A stretch of DNA of 64,000 nt. Origin: Nocardia anaemiae NBRC 100462. GTDB taxonomy: Bacteria > Actinomycetota > Actinomycetes > Mycobacteriales > Mycobacteriaceae. Under the pieces are notes generated by a model. It had not been told where the DNA came from. It did not search any database and was given only the letters and a program-made list of their open reading frames with translations. Numbering within the stretch: position 1 is the stretch's first letter; each line of letters opens with the position of its first letter. The DNA lies in NCBI RefSeq assembly GCF_001612725.1, contig NZ_BDAZ01000014.1, forward strand, positions 92,984-156,983. Direction: 5' to 3'. Shown here one piece after another: positions 1 through 8,451 of this stretch. A program made the translations under genes and the position numbers.

Positions 1-549
1 GAACGCCATCAGCGCATCATCGACACCGCACGCGAACTCGCCGAAACCTCGGGCTGGGAGGCGGTGACCATACGCCGCCTGGCCGAACGAATCGAATACA
101 GCCAGCCGGTGCTCTACAGCCATTTCGCGGGTAAGGCGGCGATCGTGTCGGCCGTCGCGGAGCAGGGAATCGTCGAACTCACCGCCCAGATGCGGGAAAG
201 GCGGGCGGCCGCGCAGGGTCCGGTCGCGACGCTCGAGGCCGTTGTGCGCGGTTACCTGGACTTCGCCACCAAGAACCCGGCCCGCTATGACGCGATGTTC
301 GTCCTCGATACCGAACTCAACTTCGGCAACGACGCACCACAGGCGCTGCGCGACGCGTTCGGTGAGATCCAGAGCGCATACGCGCCGTTCGCTGGCGACT
401 TCGATCTACAGGCGGGCACCGAGGTGGTCTGGAGCACGATGCACGGCATCGCCACCCTGGATCGCAGCGGTCGGCTGGTCGACGACCTGCGCGAAGAGCG
501 CATCCGGGTACTGCTGAGCCAATGGACGCATCAGGGCGCGAATGGGTGA
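1..549 (+). CDS. TetR-family transcriptional regulator, 5' end missing
   Basis: The reading frame is open from the first base of the window, so the true start lies upstream. The visible part begins about one helix before the DNA-binding domain: a helix-turn-helix around RLAERIEYSQPVLYSHF is the classic TetR recognition region (the L-Y-x-H-F signature). The remainder is a helical ligand and dimerisation domain with a WSTMHGIATLDRSGR segment typical of TetR C-terminal domains. The stop at 547-549 lies 45 bp before the FAD oxidoreductase gene on the same strand, so the two may be co-transcribed and the oxidoreductase may be a target. The ligand cannot be inferred. Confidence 0.85.
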   Translation, partial: ERHQRIIDTARELAETSGWEAVTIRRLAERIEYSQPVLYSHFAGKAAIVSAVAEQGIVELTAQMRERRAAAQGPVATLEAVVRGYLDFATKNPARYDAMFVLDTELNFGNDAPQALRDAFGEIQSAYAPFAGDFDLQAGTEVVWSTMHGIATLDRSGRLVDDLREERIRVLLSQWTHQGANG

Positions 550-594
550 TCGATACCGCACGCGGGTGACGGCACGGCCCGGCAGAATCGAGGT

Positions 595-2058
595 ATGCCC
601 GATGTCGTCGTTGTCGGTTCCGGTCCCAACGGCCTCGCCGCGGCGGTAATCCTGGCCCGTGCCGGTCTCACCGTCGAGGTTTATGAGGCACAGGCCACCG
701 CGGGCGGCGGTAGCCGCACCGCCGAACTGACGCTGCCCGGATATCGACACGATGTCTGTGCCGGTGCGCATCCGATGGCCTTGGCGTCGCCGTTCTTCCG
801 TGCCTTCGATCTGGCCGCGCACGGTGTCGAATTGCTCGCGCCGGAAGTTTCCTACGCGCATCCGCTCGACGGCGGCACGGCCGGTGTGGCTTGGCGCGAT
901 CTGGACCGCACCGCCGCTGGTCTCGGCCGTGACGGCGCCGCATGGCATGCGCTCTTCGAACCGATGGTCCGACATTCGCAGCAGGTCGTGGATTTCGCGC
1001 TGTCGGATCTGCGCCGTCCGCCAGCCGACCCGCTGACCGGACTGCGCTTCGGACTGCGCGTACTCGAGCAGGGATCGCCCATGTGGAACCTGCGATTTCG
1101 CGAGCAGGCGGCACCGGCACTGCTGACCGGCGTTGCCACGCATGCGATCACGCCGCCGCGCGCGATCCCCGCGGCCGGGGCGGGCATGCTGCTCGCGACA
1201 CTCGCCCACGCCGGGGGCTGGGTGCTGCCACGCGGCGGGAGCCAGGCCATTCCGGATGCGCTGATAGCCGAACTCGAACGGGTCGGCGGCAAGCTCGTCA
1301 CCGGGCACCGCGTCGACTCGCTCGACGAATTCGGCGGCGCGCGTGCGATTGTGCTGGATACCGCGCCCGCCGAACTGCTGCGCGTGGCGGGGGACCGGCT
1401 GCCGAATCATTACGCGAACGGGTTGCGCCACTTCCGTTATGGCGGCGCGGCCTGCAAGGTCGACTTCGCGCTGTCCGGTCCGGTGCCGTGGCAGGCGCCC
1501 GGCTGCGAACTCGCCGGGACACTGCATCTGGTCGGCACTCGCGCCGAGGCAATGGCCGTCGAAAAGACCATCGCCGCAGGACAACACGCGGATCGTCCAT
1601 ATGTGCTCGCCATCCAGCCGGGCGTGGTCGATCCGACGCGGGCACCGGCGGGCGGCCATACGCTCTACACCTACGCGCACGTGCCGAACGGTTCCACCCG
1701 CGATATCAGCGCCGCCGTCATCGCCCAGGTGGAACGCTTCGCCCCGGGCTTCACCGACCTGATCCTGGCCAAGAATGTCGTCACCGGTGCCGAAATGCCG
1801 ACGCACAATGCCAACTACATCGGTGGCGATATCTCCGCGGGCGCGATGACCCTGCGCCAGTTCGTCTTCCGCCCGGCCGCACGCTGGAATCCCTACGCCA
1901 CACCACTGCCCGGCGTCTACCTCTGCTCCGCATCGACCCCGCCGGGCCCCGGTGTGCATGGCATGTCCGGTACGCATGCCGCGCGGCATGTGCTGCGTAC
2001 GGAGTTCGGCATCCACACAAACCCATTGGATCTGCTGCGCACATCGAATCCCGCTTGA
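595..2058 (+). CDS. FAD/NAD(P)-dependent oxidoreductase, phytoene-dehydrogenase-like
   Basis: A 487-residue flavoprotein. The N-terminus VVVVGSGPNGLAAAVILARA is a dinucleotide-binding Rossmann motif (GxGxxG), followed by an acidic residue at the end of strand two (VEVYEA) that binds the ribose. The C-terminal GPGVHGMSGTHAARHVL matches the second FAD-contacting motif of the phytoene desaturase/amine oxidase superfamily. Known members oxidise carotenoids, amines or retinol-like substrates; the substrate here is not indicated. The start ATG at 595 has only a weak GAGGT upstream. It is preceded by a TetR gene on the same strand. The sequence downstream to 2129 is a short non-coding gap before a convergent transporter gene. 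Confidence 0.85.
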   Translation: MPDVVVVGSGPNGLAAAVILARAGLTVEVYEAQATAGGGSRTAELTLPGYRHDVCAGAHPMALASPFFRAFDLAAHGVELLAPEVSYAHPLDGGTAGVAWRDLDRTAAGLGRDGAAWHALFEPMVRHSQQVVDFALSDLRRPPADPLTGLRFGLRVLEQGSPMWNLRFREQAAPALLTGVATHAITPPRAIPAAGAGMLLATLAHAGGWVLPRGGSQAIPDALIAELERVGGKLVTGHRVDSLDEFGGARAIVLDTAPAELLRVAGDRLPNHYANGLRHFRYGGAACKVDFALSGPVPWQAPGCELAGTLHLVGTRAEAMAVEKTIAAGQHADRPYVLAIQPGVVDPTRAPAGGHTLYTYAHVPNGSTRDISAAVIAQVERFAPGFTDLILAKNVVTGAEMPTHNANYIGGDISAGAMTLRQFVFRPAARWNPYATPLPGVYLCSASTPPGPGVHGMSGTHAARHVLRTEFGIHTNPLDLLRTSNPA

Positions 2059-2129
2059 GCGTGGTCAAGCGTCCCGAGACCAGGCGCACCACGGCCGGAT
2101 CGCCGGACAGGACGAGCGAGCGATCCGAC

Positions 2130-3050
2130 TCAGGCCAGCGACGTCCGGTACAGGTCGGGTTCCAGATACATCACCCGCGCGGCGGGCACGGCCGCCCGCA
2201 CCCTGGCCTCGGCGTCATCGATGGCCGCGGCGATATCCTCGATATCCAGATCCGGCACGATCGAGATCTTGGCCGCGACCAGAATCTCCTCAGGACCGAG
2301 ATACTGCGTCTTGAGGTGGATCACCCGATCGATGCGCTTGCCGTCGACCAGGTTGGCGCGAATCGCCTTGTCCTCCTCCGGCGTCGCGCCCTCACCGATC
2401 AGCAGGCTCTGCATCTCCACGATCAGGATCAGCGCGATAACACCGAGCAACGCGCCGATCGCCAGGGTGCCGATGCCGTCCCAGACCGGATCATCGGTGA
2501 GCATGGTCAGCCCGACCGCCGCGAAGGCGAAGACCAGGCCGATCAGGGCGCCGGTGTCCTCCAACAGCACCACCGGGAGTTCCGGACTGCGCGAATTGCG
2601 GATGAACCGCCACCAACTCGAATTGCCTTTGAGCGGGATGGATTCCCGCATCGCCGTCATGAAGCTGTAGCCCTCGAGGCAGATCGCGATGAACAGGATG
2701 ACGATCGCGACGATCGGATTGGTCAGCTCCTCCGGATGCTGGATCTTGTGGATGCCCTCGTAGATGGCATAGATCGAGCCCAGCGTGAACAGCACCAGCG
2801 CCACGATGAACGAGTAGAAGTAGCGATTGCGCCCGTATCCGAACGGGTGCAATTCATCGGCATCCTGCGCGGCCCTGCGCTGACCGAGCAGCAACAGCCC
2901 CTGGTTGGCGGTGTCCGCGACCGAGTGCACCGCCTCGGCCAGCATTGATCCCGAACCGGTGATGAACGCGCCGACGAACTTCGCCGCCGCGATCCCCGCA
3001 TTCGCCGACAATGCGGCGAGAATCGCCTTCTTGCCACCACCAGCCGACAT
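2130..3050 (-). CDS. Cation diffusion facilitator family transporter (ZnT9-like)
   Basis: A 306-residue membrane protein with about six hydrophobic segments and a C-terminal cytoplasmic domain. The second segment carries HSVADTANQ and the fifth LLEDTGALIG, which correspond to the HxxxD and E/D-rich metal-site motifs of the cation diffusion facilitator family, particularly the SLC30A9/ZnT9-like branch (also recognisable by the HPFGYGRNRYFYSF loop). It probably exports Zn2+ or another divalent metal in exchange for protons across the inner membrane. The ATG start at 3050 has AGGAGGA upstream with a spacing of about nine bases. It lies downstream of manA but is separated from it by a hairpin-rich repeat (3071-3155), so it probably has its own promoter. 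Confidence 0.88.
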   Translation of the reverse strand: MSAGGGKKAILAALSANAGIAAAKFVGAFITGSGSMLAEAVHSVADTANQGLLLLGQRRAAQDADELHPFGYGRNRYFYSFIVALVLFTLGSIYAIYEGIHKIQHPEELTNPIVAIVILFIAICLEGYSFMTAMRESIPLKGNSSWWRFIRNSRSPELPVVLLEDTGALIGLVFAFAAVGLTMLTDDPVWDGIGTLAIGALLGVIALILIVEMQSLLIGEGATPEEDKAIRANLVDGKRIDRVIHLKTQYLGPEEILVAAKISIVPDLDIEDIAAAIDDAEARVRAAVPAARVMYLEPDLYRTSLA

Positions 3051-3070
3051 CTCGGTAGTTCCTCCTGTGT

Positions 3071-3155
3071 CCGATTCGCAGCGCCTGCGGCGCTGCGTGT
3101 TCGCGCCCCTTGCCTCTCGCGCGAACGGGCGCTCGTAAAACTCGCTCCGTCGTGG
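3071..3155 (-). repeat. Dispersed intergenic repeat, family C, copy 1 (short form)
   Basis: Read on the minus strand it opens with CGGAGCGAGTTTTACGAGCG and ends with a GCGCC-GCA-GGCGC hairpin core. Opening and closing blocks match the copy at 48145-48297 almost base for base, but the middle of the long copy is absent. The opening block also matches the copy at 63946-64000. It follows the manA stop codon in the same orientation as manA, as the other two copies follow their upstream genes. Confidence 0.75.
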
Positions 3156-3215
3156 TCCGGTTGGGGGCGTCGAACGAACAGCCTATGGCAGCAGACGAGC
3201 AGGCCGGGCGACAGG

Positions 3216-4436
3216 TCAGTGCGCGCCACCGACGCATGCGCAGAACAACTGGGCGTCACCGTCGAGGGCTTGGGCGCGAATCTCGGTGTCGGCCGCCGAT
3301 ATCCACGCCGCCGCACCGCGTTCCAGCACCAGCTCACTCACCCCTTGCCACAACCGCACCTTCCCCGCCGTGCACAGCACGATGCCCGGGCCCGCGGATG
3401 TCAGTGGCACCCGACCGGATTCGGCGGTCAGGTCGAAGCGCCGCAGCGCGAACTCCGGCGCGGGTGTCCGATAAAGCAGCGATCCATCGCCCGCCGGTTC
3501 CGGTAGCACCACCGGCAGATCGATCGGCTCGAAATCCAGTACCCGCAGCAATTCCGGCACATCGACATGCTTGGGTGTCAGACCACCGCGCAACACATTG
3601 TCGGAGTTGGCCATGATCTCCACACCGAGCCCGCGCAGATACGCGTGCAGGTTGCCCGCAGCCAGGAACAGTCCCTGTCCCGGTTCCAGCGTCAACCGAT
3701 TGAGCAGCAATGCGGCCAGCACACCGGCATCGCCCGGATATGCCTCGGCGAGTTCGAGCGTGGTCCGCGCCTCGGCGGTGAACTCCCGGGGGCCCTTCTC
3801 CGAGAGATAGCGCACGCACCCGTCGAGCACCTGGGGCAGCAGTGTGCCGAGAATATTCTGCGGCAGCGTGATCCAGGTCGTGAACAGTGTTCGCAGTCCA
3901 GCCGAATCTGGTTGGGCGGCAAGCAGTTCCGCATATGAGCGCAGTCCGGGCACATCCAGTGCGCGCAGCAGCTCGACCGTGCGCCGTGGATCCCGGAATC
4001 CGGCCAGCGCCTCGAACCGGTCCAGCGCCACAACCAGTTCCGGCTTGTGGTTCTCGTCGCGGTAGTTGCGCATCGGCGAATCCAGCGGCACCCGCGCGAG
4101 ATTCTCCCGTTCGAATCCGGCCCGCGCCTGCGCCGAACTCGGATGCGCCTGCAGCGATAGCGGTTCCTCGGCGGCGAGGATCTTCAACAGGAACGGCAGC
4201 CGCCCGCCGAATTCCGGTGCGGCGGGACCGAGTTCGCGCTCCGGATCGTCGGCGACCAATTCCAGCAGCGAGCGGGTGCTGTTCGCCAAGCGGACATGCG
4301 CCGGATCGGCGGGATGCGCGCCGAACCACAGCTCCGCCTCCGGATGCGCGGAAGGGACCGGTCGGCCGCACAACTGAGCGAGTGCGGTGCGTGAACCCCA
4401 GGCATAGGAACGCAGCGCACCAACGAGTTCGTGCAC
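3216..4436 (-). CDS. manA: Mannose-6-phosphate isomerase, class I
   Basis: A 406-residue type I phosphomannose isomerase that interconverts fructose-6-phosphate and mannose-6-phosphate, feeding GDP-mannose for mannosylated lipids and glycans of the envelope. The start MHELVGALRSYAWGSRTAL is the family N-terminus. Zinc ligands are visible in LSLQAHPSSAQA (Gln and His) and in ENHKPELV (Glu and His). The C-terminal part is a cupin with GLGVEIMANSDNVLRGGLTPK, also typical. The GTG start at 4436 overlaps the TAG stop of the upstream SIS gene by one base (TAGTG), indicating translational coupling in a manB - repeat ORF - SIS - manA operon. The same order, without the repeat ORF, is known in mycobacteria (Rv3257c to Rv3255c). 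Confidence 0.95.
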   Translation of the reverse strand: MHELVGALRSYAWGSRTALAQLCGRPVPSAHPEAELWFGAHPADPAHVRLANSTRSLLELVADDPERELGPAAPEFGGRLPFLLKILAAEEPLSLQAHPSSAQARAGFERENLARVPLDSPMRNYRDENHKPELVVALDRFEALAGFRDPRRTVELLRALDVPGLRSYAELLAAQPDSAGLRTLFTTWITLPQNILGTLLPQVLDGCVRYLSEKGPREFTAEARTTLELAEAYPGDAGVLAALLLNRLTLEPGQGLFLAAGNLHAYLRGLGVEIMANSDNVLRGGLTPKHVDVPELLRVLDFEPIDLPVVLPEPAGDGSLLYRTPAPEFALRRFDLTAESGRVPLTSAGPGIVLCTAGKVRLWQGVSELVLERGAAAWISAADTEIRAQALDGDAQLFCACVGGAH

Positions 4437-5659
4437 TAGTAGTGTCCCCCGTCGAGCTGTTCCGTGGACGGTGCCGCACCACCACGCGAGCCGATCAAGC
4501 GCAGATAGGCGGCGGCCATTTCCAAGCGCAGCGCGAGCACCGCGAGTTGTTCGAGTTCGCTGGCGTGGGCGAGGGTGCCGGGCATGGGTGCGCCCGAGTC
4601 ATCCACTCTGGCGGGCATGGGCGCGGTGGGATCGGTGAGCGAGGTGTGCAGCAGTTCGACATCCGCGCTCACCAGATCGGCGTCGACGAGACCCGATCCG
4701 TTGCCGCCGAAGACGGCGAGCCGACGACGCGCCGCGGTCTGATCCAGATCCGTACTGAACACGAACACCTGGACGCGTTCCACCGGCGCCGGTCCGTCGA
4801 GCTCCTCGTCGTGGAACAGCGGATCGAAGTTCGGCGCGGATTCGCCTGCGGCCTCGACCATTCGGGGATTTGCGGCAACGGCCTCGGCCAGATGCACCGC
4901 GGTGGCCACCTTGCCCGCCGACTGCAACAGCACCTCGGCGCCGTGCTCGGCCAGCTCGCTGGCGGCCGGGGAGTCCCCGGCCAGCACGATCGCGCGCTGC
5001 TGCATGCGGGCGGCCAGCGTCTTGGCCGGATTGTGGAAGACCTCATTGTGTGGGCCATCGCGCAATGCCTCGGCATCGAGCACATCGGCCAGCTCGGTCA
5101 GATCGGGTACCAGCGCACCCGAGCGGGTCGGATCGACGATGCGCAGCACCGCGATACAGGCCGCGAGGAAGCGCAGCAGCCGATTATGGTCCAGGACCGG
5201 AATTCGCGGCTGCAGCAACGACGTACGCCCGGCCGCGGCGGCCCGTAGTGGGCCTTCGTGCGGTGCCGCGACCACGACCTCCGCGCCGCGGCGCTGGGCC
5301 CGGTCGACCGCATCGATCAGCCGGGGATCGCCCGCGTCGTCACCCGCGACGAGCACCACGTCCAGCGGACCGACCCAGGGCGGCAGGGCGGCGACCGGGA
5401 CCACGGGTAGGCCCGCGCGGTCGCCGAGTGCGGCGACGATCAGACTCGCGGCGCGCGCGGCCCGGCCGGCGCCGGAGACCAACACCACGCTGCGTGGTCG
5501 CAGATCAGCGAGGCGCGCGAGCGCGTCCTCACCGACCGCGGCCGCGGTCGCGCGTACCTGCGCGCCGCCGGATGCCGCGGAGCGCAGGGCGCCGCCGACA
5601 TCGGCAGCCTCGAGCGAAGCGGCATCATCGAGGTCGAGCACCGGTGTTCCAGCGATCAT
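4436..5659 (-). CDS. SIS-domain protein (TobH-like), mannose operon
   Basis: A 407-residue protein equivalent to the uncharacterised gene between manB and manA in mycobacteria (Rv3256c), often annotated TobH. The fold resembles phosphoglucose/phosphomannose isomerase with two sugar isomerase (SIS) subdomains; SVVLVSGAGRAARAASLIVA resembles the phosphosugar-binding loop. The extended frame could begin at GTG 5671, but that codon touches the Shine-Dalgarno sequence GAGGGGAGG (5672-5680). ATG 5659, 12 bases downstream, is more likely and forms an ATGA overlap with the stop of the upstream repeat ORF. A bifunctional phosphoglucose/phosphomannose isomerase role is suggested by context but not shown. 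Confidence 0.8.
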   Translation of the reverse strand: MIAGTPVLDLDDAASLEAADVGGALRSAASGGAQVRATAAAVGEDALARLADLRPRSVVLVSGAGRAARAASLIVAALGDRAGLPVVPVAALPPWVGPLDVVLVAGDDAGDPRLIDAVDRAQRRGAEVVVAAPHEGPLRAAAAGRTSLLQPRIPVLDHNRLLRFLAACIAVLRIVDPTRSGALVPDLTELADVLDAEALRDGPHNEVFHNPAKTLAARMQQRAIVLAGDSPAASELAEHGAEVLLQSAGKVATAVHLAEAVAANPRMVEAAGESAPNFDPLFHDEELDGPAPVERVQVFVFSTDLDQTAARRRLAVFGGNGSGLVDADLVSADVELLHTSLTDPTAPMPARVDDSGAPMPGTLAHASELEQLAVLALRLEMAAAYLRLIGSRGGAAPSTEQLDGGHY

Positions 5660-6003
5660 CGGGCATCCCACCTCCCCTCATCGCGCTGTGTGCGGTCCCG
5701 CCCTGCTCCCACCCGGGCTGCCGATTCGGAGGGATCGACAGCGGCGCCCAGGTCGGGCGAATCCAACGTCTGTAATTCCACTATTCCAGTCAGGAGCAAA
5801 CGATGCTCAGAATCTTGGTATCGGGCCGAGTCGTCTACTTCCTCGGGCGTCGAATCCTGAGCCTGCACGTCCATTCCGGGCTGTGATTCCACTATCCCAG
5901 TCAGGACCGGACGATGCTCAGAATCTCGGTATCGGACTGGGCCGCTTACTTCCTCGGTGGTCGGCTCCTGAGCCTGCACGTTCATTCCGGGCTGTGATTC
6001 CAC
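5656..6003 (-). CDS. Hypothetical 115-residue protein made of 37-residue tandem repeats
   Basis: An ORF of unknown function between manB and the SIS gene. It begins at GTG 6003, eight bases after the manB stop, and its TGA (5658-5656) overlaps the SIS start as ATGA. That arrangement, and the SIS ribosome-binding site lying inside its last codons, suggest it is translated. Residues 2-38 and 39-75 are two 37-residue repeats (ESQPGM(N/D)VQAQ..., then RY(R/Q)DSEHR, then LTGIV). They correspond to an exact 111-bp DNA period whose next unit is the manB 3' end read in another frame. The final 40 residues are not repeated. No Shine-Dalgarno sequence is visible before GTG 6003. It may be a by-product of repeat growth rather than a selected protein. 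Confidence 0.45.
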   Translation of the reverse strand: MESQPGMNVQAQEPTTEEVSGPVRYRDSEHRPVLTGIVESQPGMDVQAQDSTPEEVDDSARYQDSEHRLLLTGIVELQTLDSPDLGAAVDPSESAARVGAGRDRTQRDEGRWDAR

Positions 6004-6041
6004 TATCCCAGTCAGGACCGGACGATGCTCAGAATCTCGGT
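5771..6041 (-). repeat. 111-bp tandem repeat array derived from the manB 3' end
   Basis: Units start at 5771, 5882 and 5993, a constant spacing of 111 bp. The unit starting at 5993 is the last part of manB: bases 5993-6041 are identical to 5882-5930 over 49 bases, including the manB stop codon, and then diverge. Units 5771 and 5882 are also close but carry point differences. 111 is a multiple of three, so the overlapping ORF 5656-6003 stays open across units. Confidence 0.9.
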
Positions 6042-7388
6042 CACGAGTGCGCTTACCTCTTCCGTCGAGCGGGCCTCGACGTTGAGCCGCAGCAACGGTT
6101 CGGTATTCGACGCGCGCAGATTGAACCAGGCGTCGTCGGCGAGCGCAACGGTGACCCCGTCCAACCGATCCACCGACTTGGCCCGATCCCGGAATGCGTC
6201 CACTACGGCCATCGTCCGCTCCTTCGCGTCCGCCACTGTCGAGTTGATCTCTCCGGAGGCCGCATATGTCTCGTACGACGACATCAGCTCCGAGATCGGC
6301 CGGTCCTTCTCGCCGAGCGCCGCGAGCACGTGCAGGGCCGCGAGCATGCCGGAATCGGCGCCCCAGAAATCGCGGAAGTAGTAGTGCGCGGAATGCTCGC
6401 CGCCGAATACCGCACCGGTGGCCGCCATCTCCTGCTTGATGAACGAGTGCCCGACCCGGGTGCGCACCGGAGTGCCGCCGAGTTCGTGCACGAGTTCGGG
6501 CACCGCATGCGAGGTGATCAGATTGTGGATGATGACCGCGCCGGGTTCCTTGGCCAGCTCGCGCTCGGCGACCAGCGCGGTGATGGCCGACGGCGAAATC
6601 GGATCGCCGTTCTCGTCGACCACGAAGCAGCGGTCGGCGTCGCCGTCGAAGGCCAGGCCGATATCGGCGCCGGACTTACGGACCAGATCCTGCAGATCGA
6701 CCAGATTCTTCGGATCGAGCGGATTGGCCTCGTGATTGGGGAACGACCCGTCCAGCTCGAAGTAGAGCGGCACCAGGGTCAGCTGCGCCACGGTGCCCAG
6801 TACCTCGGGCACCGTGTGTCCACCCATGCCGTTGCCCGCGTCCACCGCGATGGTGAGCGGGCGGACACCGTCGAGATCGACCAGCCCGCGCAGGAACTTC
6901 GCGTAATCGGCGAGCAGATCGGTCGAGGTGGCGCTGCCCCGCGTTCCGTCGTAGCCGGGTACCCCGTTGATCACCTCGTCCCTGATCGCCGCCAGGCCGG
7001 TGTCCTGGCCCACCGGAAGCGCCTTTGCACGGCACAGCTTGATGCCGTTGTAGCGGGCCGGATTGTGGCTGGCGGTGAACATCGCGCCGGGGCAGTCGAG
7101 GCGACCGGAGGCGAAGTAGAGCTGATCGGTCGAGGCGAGGCCGATATGCACCACGTCGAGACCCTGGCCGAGCACGCCGTCGGCGAAGGCGCTGGCCAAT
7201 TCCGGGGAGGACTCGCGCATATCGTGTCCGATGACCACGCGGGTCGCGCCCTCGGCGCGCATCAACCGCGCGAACGCGGCCCCCACATCCTTGACGAATT
7301 CTCCGTCGATCTGTTCACCGACGACCCCGCGAACGTCATAAGCCTTGATCACCGCGTTCACGAATTCGGCAGAGCGGGCCACTGTCAT
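6012..7388 (-). CDS. manB: Phosphomannomutase/phosphoglucomutase
   Basis: A 458-residue alpha-D-phosphohexomutase that converts mannose-6-phosphate to mannose-1-phosphate (and probably glucose phosphates) for GDP-mannose and cell-envelope mannan synthesis. The four family loops are present: TASHNPARYNG with the phosphoserine, DGDADRCFVVDE binding Mg2+, GEHSAHYYF for the sugar ring, and RASNTEPLLRL for the phosphate. The ORF can extend to 7427, but ATG 7388 (MTVARSAEFVNAVIKAYDV) matches the family start. It is preceded by TAGGGT exactly seven bases upstream, so the mRNA is probably leaderless. It is the first gene of the mannose operon, which corresponds to Rv3257c. Confidence 0.95.
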   Translation of the reverse strand: MTVARSAEFVNAVIKAYDVRGVVGEQIDGEFVKDVGAAFARLMRAEGATRVVIGHDMRESSPELASAFADGVLGQGLDVVHIGLASTDQLYFASGRLDCPGAMFTASHNPARYNGIKLCRAKALPVGQDTGLAAIRDEVINGVPGYDGTRGSATSTDLLADYAKFLRGLVDLDGVRPLTIAVDAGNGMGGHTVPEVLGTVAQLTLVPLYFELDGSFPNHEANPLDPKNLVDLQDLVRKSGADIGLAFDGDADRCFVVDENGDPISPSAITALVAERELAKEPGAVIIHNLITSHAVPELVHELGGTPVRTRVGHSFIKQEMAATGAVFGGEHSAHYYFRDFWGADSGMLAALHVLAALGEKDRPISELMSSYETYAASGEINSTVADAKERTMAVVDAFRDRAKSVDRLDGVTVALADDAWFNLRASNTEPLLRLNVEARSTEEVSALVTEILSIVRS

Positions 7389-7395
7389 GGTGACC

Positions 7396-7401
7396 ACCCT
7401 A
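7396..7401 (-). promoter_or_regulatory. -10 box for leaderless manB transcript
   Basis: TAGGGT on the minus strand, followed by seven bases and then the manB ATG. This spacing puts the transcription start on the A of the start codon. No Shine-Dalgarno sequence is present. Confidence 0.55.
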
Positions 7402-7442
7402 GTGGCTCGCGCCGACACCCCTGACACGGTCCCGTCCGAGGG

Positions 7443-7832
7443 CTAGCTGGGCGGGTCCGGGAGTACTCGGAGGTGTCCGCGCCGCCCGGTGCGCGTGGCG
7501 CGCGGTGCGGGCGGGGCGTAATCGGAATAGCCACGCTGGTCGTGCTCCGAGGGACGGCGGCGCAGACCGGCCTCGCGGACCGCTTCGGCCAATGCCGTCA
7601 GATCATCGTCATCCGGTGTGCTGGAAGAGAATCCGCCTTCGTGGCGAACCATTTCCCAGCCCTTCGGTGCGGTGATGCGGGAAGCATGTGTTTCACACAG
7701 ATCCCAGGAATGTGGTTCGGCCACCGTCGCCAGTGGCCCGACCACCGCGGTCGAGTCGGAGTACACGTAGGTGAGCGTCGCAACAGCGGGATTCTTGCAA
7801 CCTGGTCGGCAGCAACGACGCATGGGGATCAC
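7443..7832 (-). CDS. DUF3499 family zinc-ribbon-like protein
   Basis: A 129-residue conserved actinobacterial protein of unknown function (counterpart of Rv3258c). The N-terminus RRCCRPGCKNPAVATLTYVY and the later HSWDLCETHASR place cysteines and a histidine as in a small zinc-binding module. The YSDSTAVVGPLA segment is highly typical of the family. The C-terminal third is low complexity and basic. The GTG start at 7832 lies seven bases after a TACTCT -10 box, so it is probably leaderless. It sits just upstream of manB in the same orientation but has its own promoter, as does manB. Confidence 0.85.
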   Translation of the reverse strand: MIPMRRCCRPGCKNPAVATLTYVYSDSTAVVGPLATVAEPHSWDLCETHASRITAPKGWEMVRHEGGFSSSTPDDDDLTALAEAVREAGLRRRPSEHDQRGYSDYAPPAPRATRTGRRGHLRVLPDPPS

Positions 7833-7839
7833 GCCGATG

Positions 7840-7845
7840 AGAGTA
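7840..7845 (-). promoter_or_regulatory. -10 box for leaderless DUF3499 transcript
   Basis: TACTCT on the minus strand with a seven-base spacer to GTG 7832. It supports that start over the internal ATG at codon 4. Confidence 0.5.
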
Positions 7846-7929
7846 ACGCGCTCGACGTGGCGATGTGCTCAGACACGCTAAGGATTCGGCGATTTCGGGC
7901 GAGTTCACCCGCGCTCGGCGGTGTGTTCG

Positions 7930-8409
7930 TCACGCGCCTTCGGGATCGATGATGTCCGGATCGACGCCGAGATAGGTGGCGATCTGCTGCACGAGGACCT
8001 CGCGCAGCAGATCGACCAGATCGTCGGGATCGCCCGCGCGCAGTTCGAGTGGCTTGCGGAACAACACAACTCGGGCGCGAGTGGCCACCCCGTGCCGGTC
8101 CACGCCCGCCGGAATGAGCCGGGAAAGCGGGACCGGTCCGTCGGCCACCACCTCATCCGGCCAGGTGACCGAATCCGGATGCAGCGGACGGATTTTCGGC
8201 ACATCGTCGACCGCGATATCGAGCTTGGTTAGGCGATCGTGCCACCGGGTGTCCAAGGGGGCGAAGGCCTCCAGGACCAGCCGGTCGAACTGCTGGCCCC
8301 TGGTGCGCCATGCCGGAACCGTCGGTGGGAGCATCGGCCCGCGCACCCCGCGCCCACGACGGATCACCGATCGTGCGGTCGGTGGACGACGATTACGTGA
8401 ACGGGCCAT
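7930..8409 (-). CDS. Zincin-like metallopeptidase family protein lacking the HExxH motif
   Basis: A 159-residue protein matching the actinobacterial family of Rv3259 (metallopeptidase family, formerly DUF1025). Recognisable parts are the basic N-terminus MARSRNRRPPTARSVIRRG, the segment RGPMLPPTVPAWRTRGQQFD, and ARVVLFRKPLELRA. Where related proteins outside this group carry HExxH, this one reads LREVLVQQIATYLGVDPDIID, so the zinc-binding histidines are missing and peptidase activity is doubtful. The longer ORF to 8547 includes repeat DNA and is not credible. ATG 8409 follows a TAAGTT box by seven bases. Confidence 0.75.
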   Translation of the reverse strand: MARSRNRRPPTARSVIRRGRGVRGPMLPPTVPAWRTRGQQFDRLVLEAFAPLDTRWHDRLTKLDIAVDDVPKIRPLHPDSVTWPDEVVADGPVPLSRLIPAGVDRHGVATRARVVLFRKPLELRAGDPDDLVDLLREVLVQQIATYLGVDPDIIDPEGA

Positions 8410-8416
8410 GACTAGA

Positions 8417-8422
8417 AACTTA
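8417..8422 (-). promoter_or_regulatory. -10 box for leaderless zincin-like gene
   Basis: TAAGTT on the minus strand, seven bases before ATG 8409, with no Shine-Dalgarno sequence between. Confidence 0.45.
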
Positions 8423-8451
8423 GTCAGCCCGCTTCCGCGATGCGCACTCGA

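Noticed and set aside
406..2016. 536-residue minus-strand ORF
   Set aside because: Antisense to the FAD oxidoreductase and rich in Arg, Gly and His as expected for a shadow frame.
5771..6041. Possible CRISPR array
   Set aside because: Units are contiguous 111-bp tandem copies of coding DNA, with no short repeats separated by unique spacers and no cas genes nearby.
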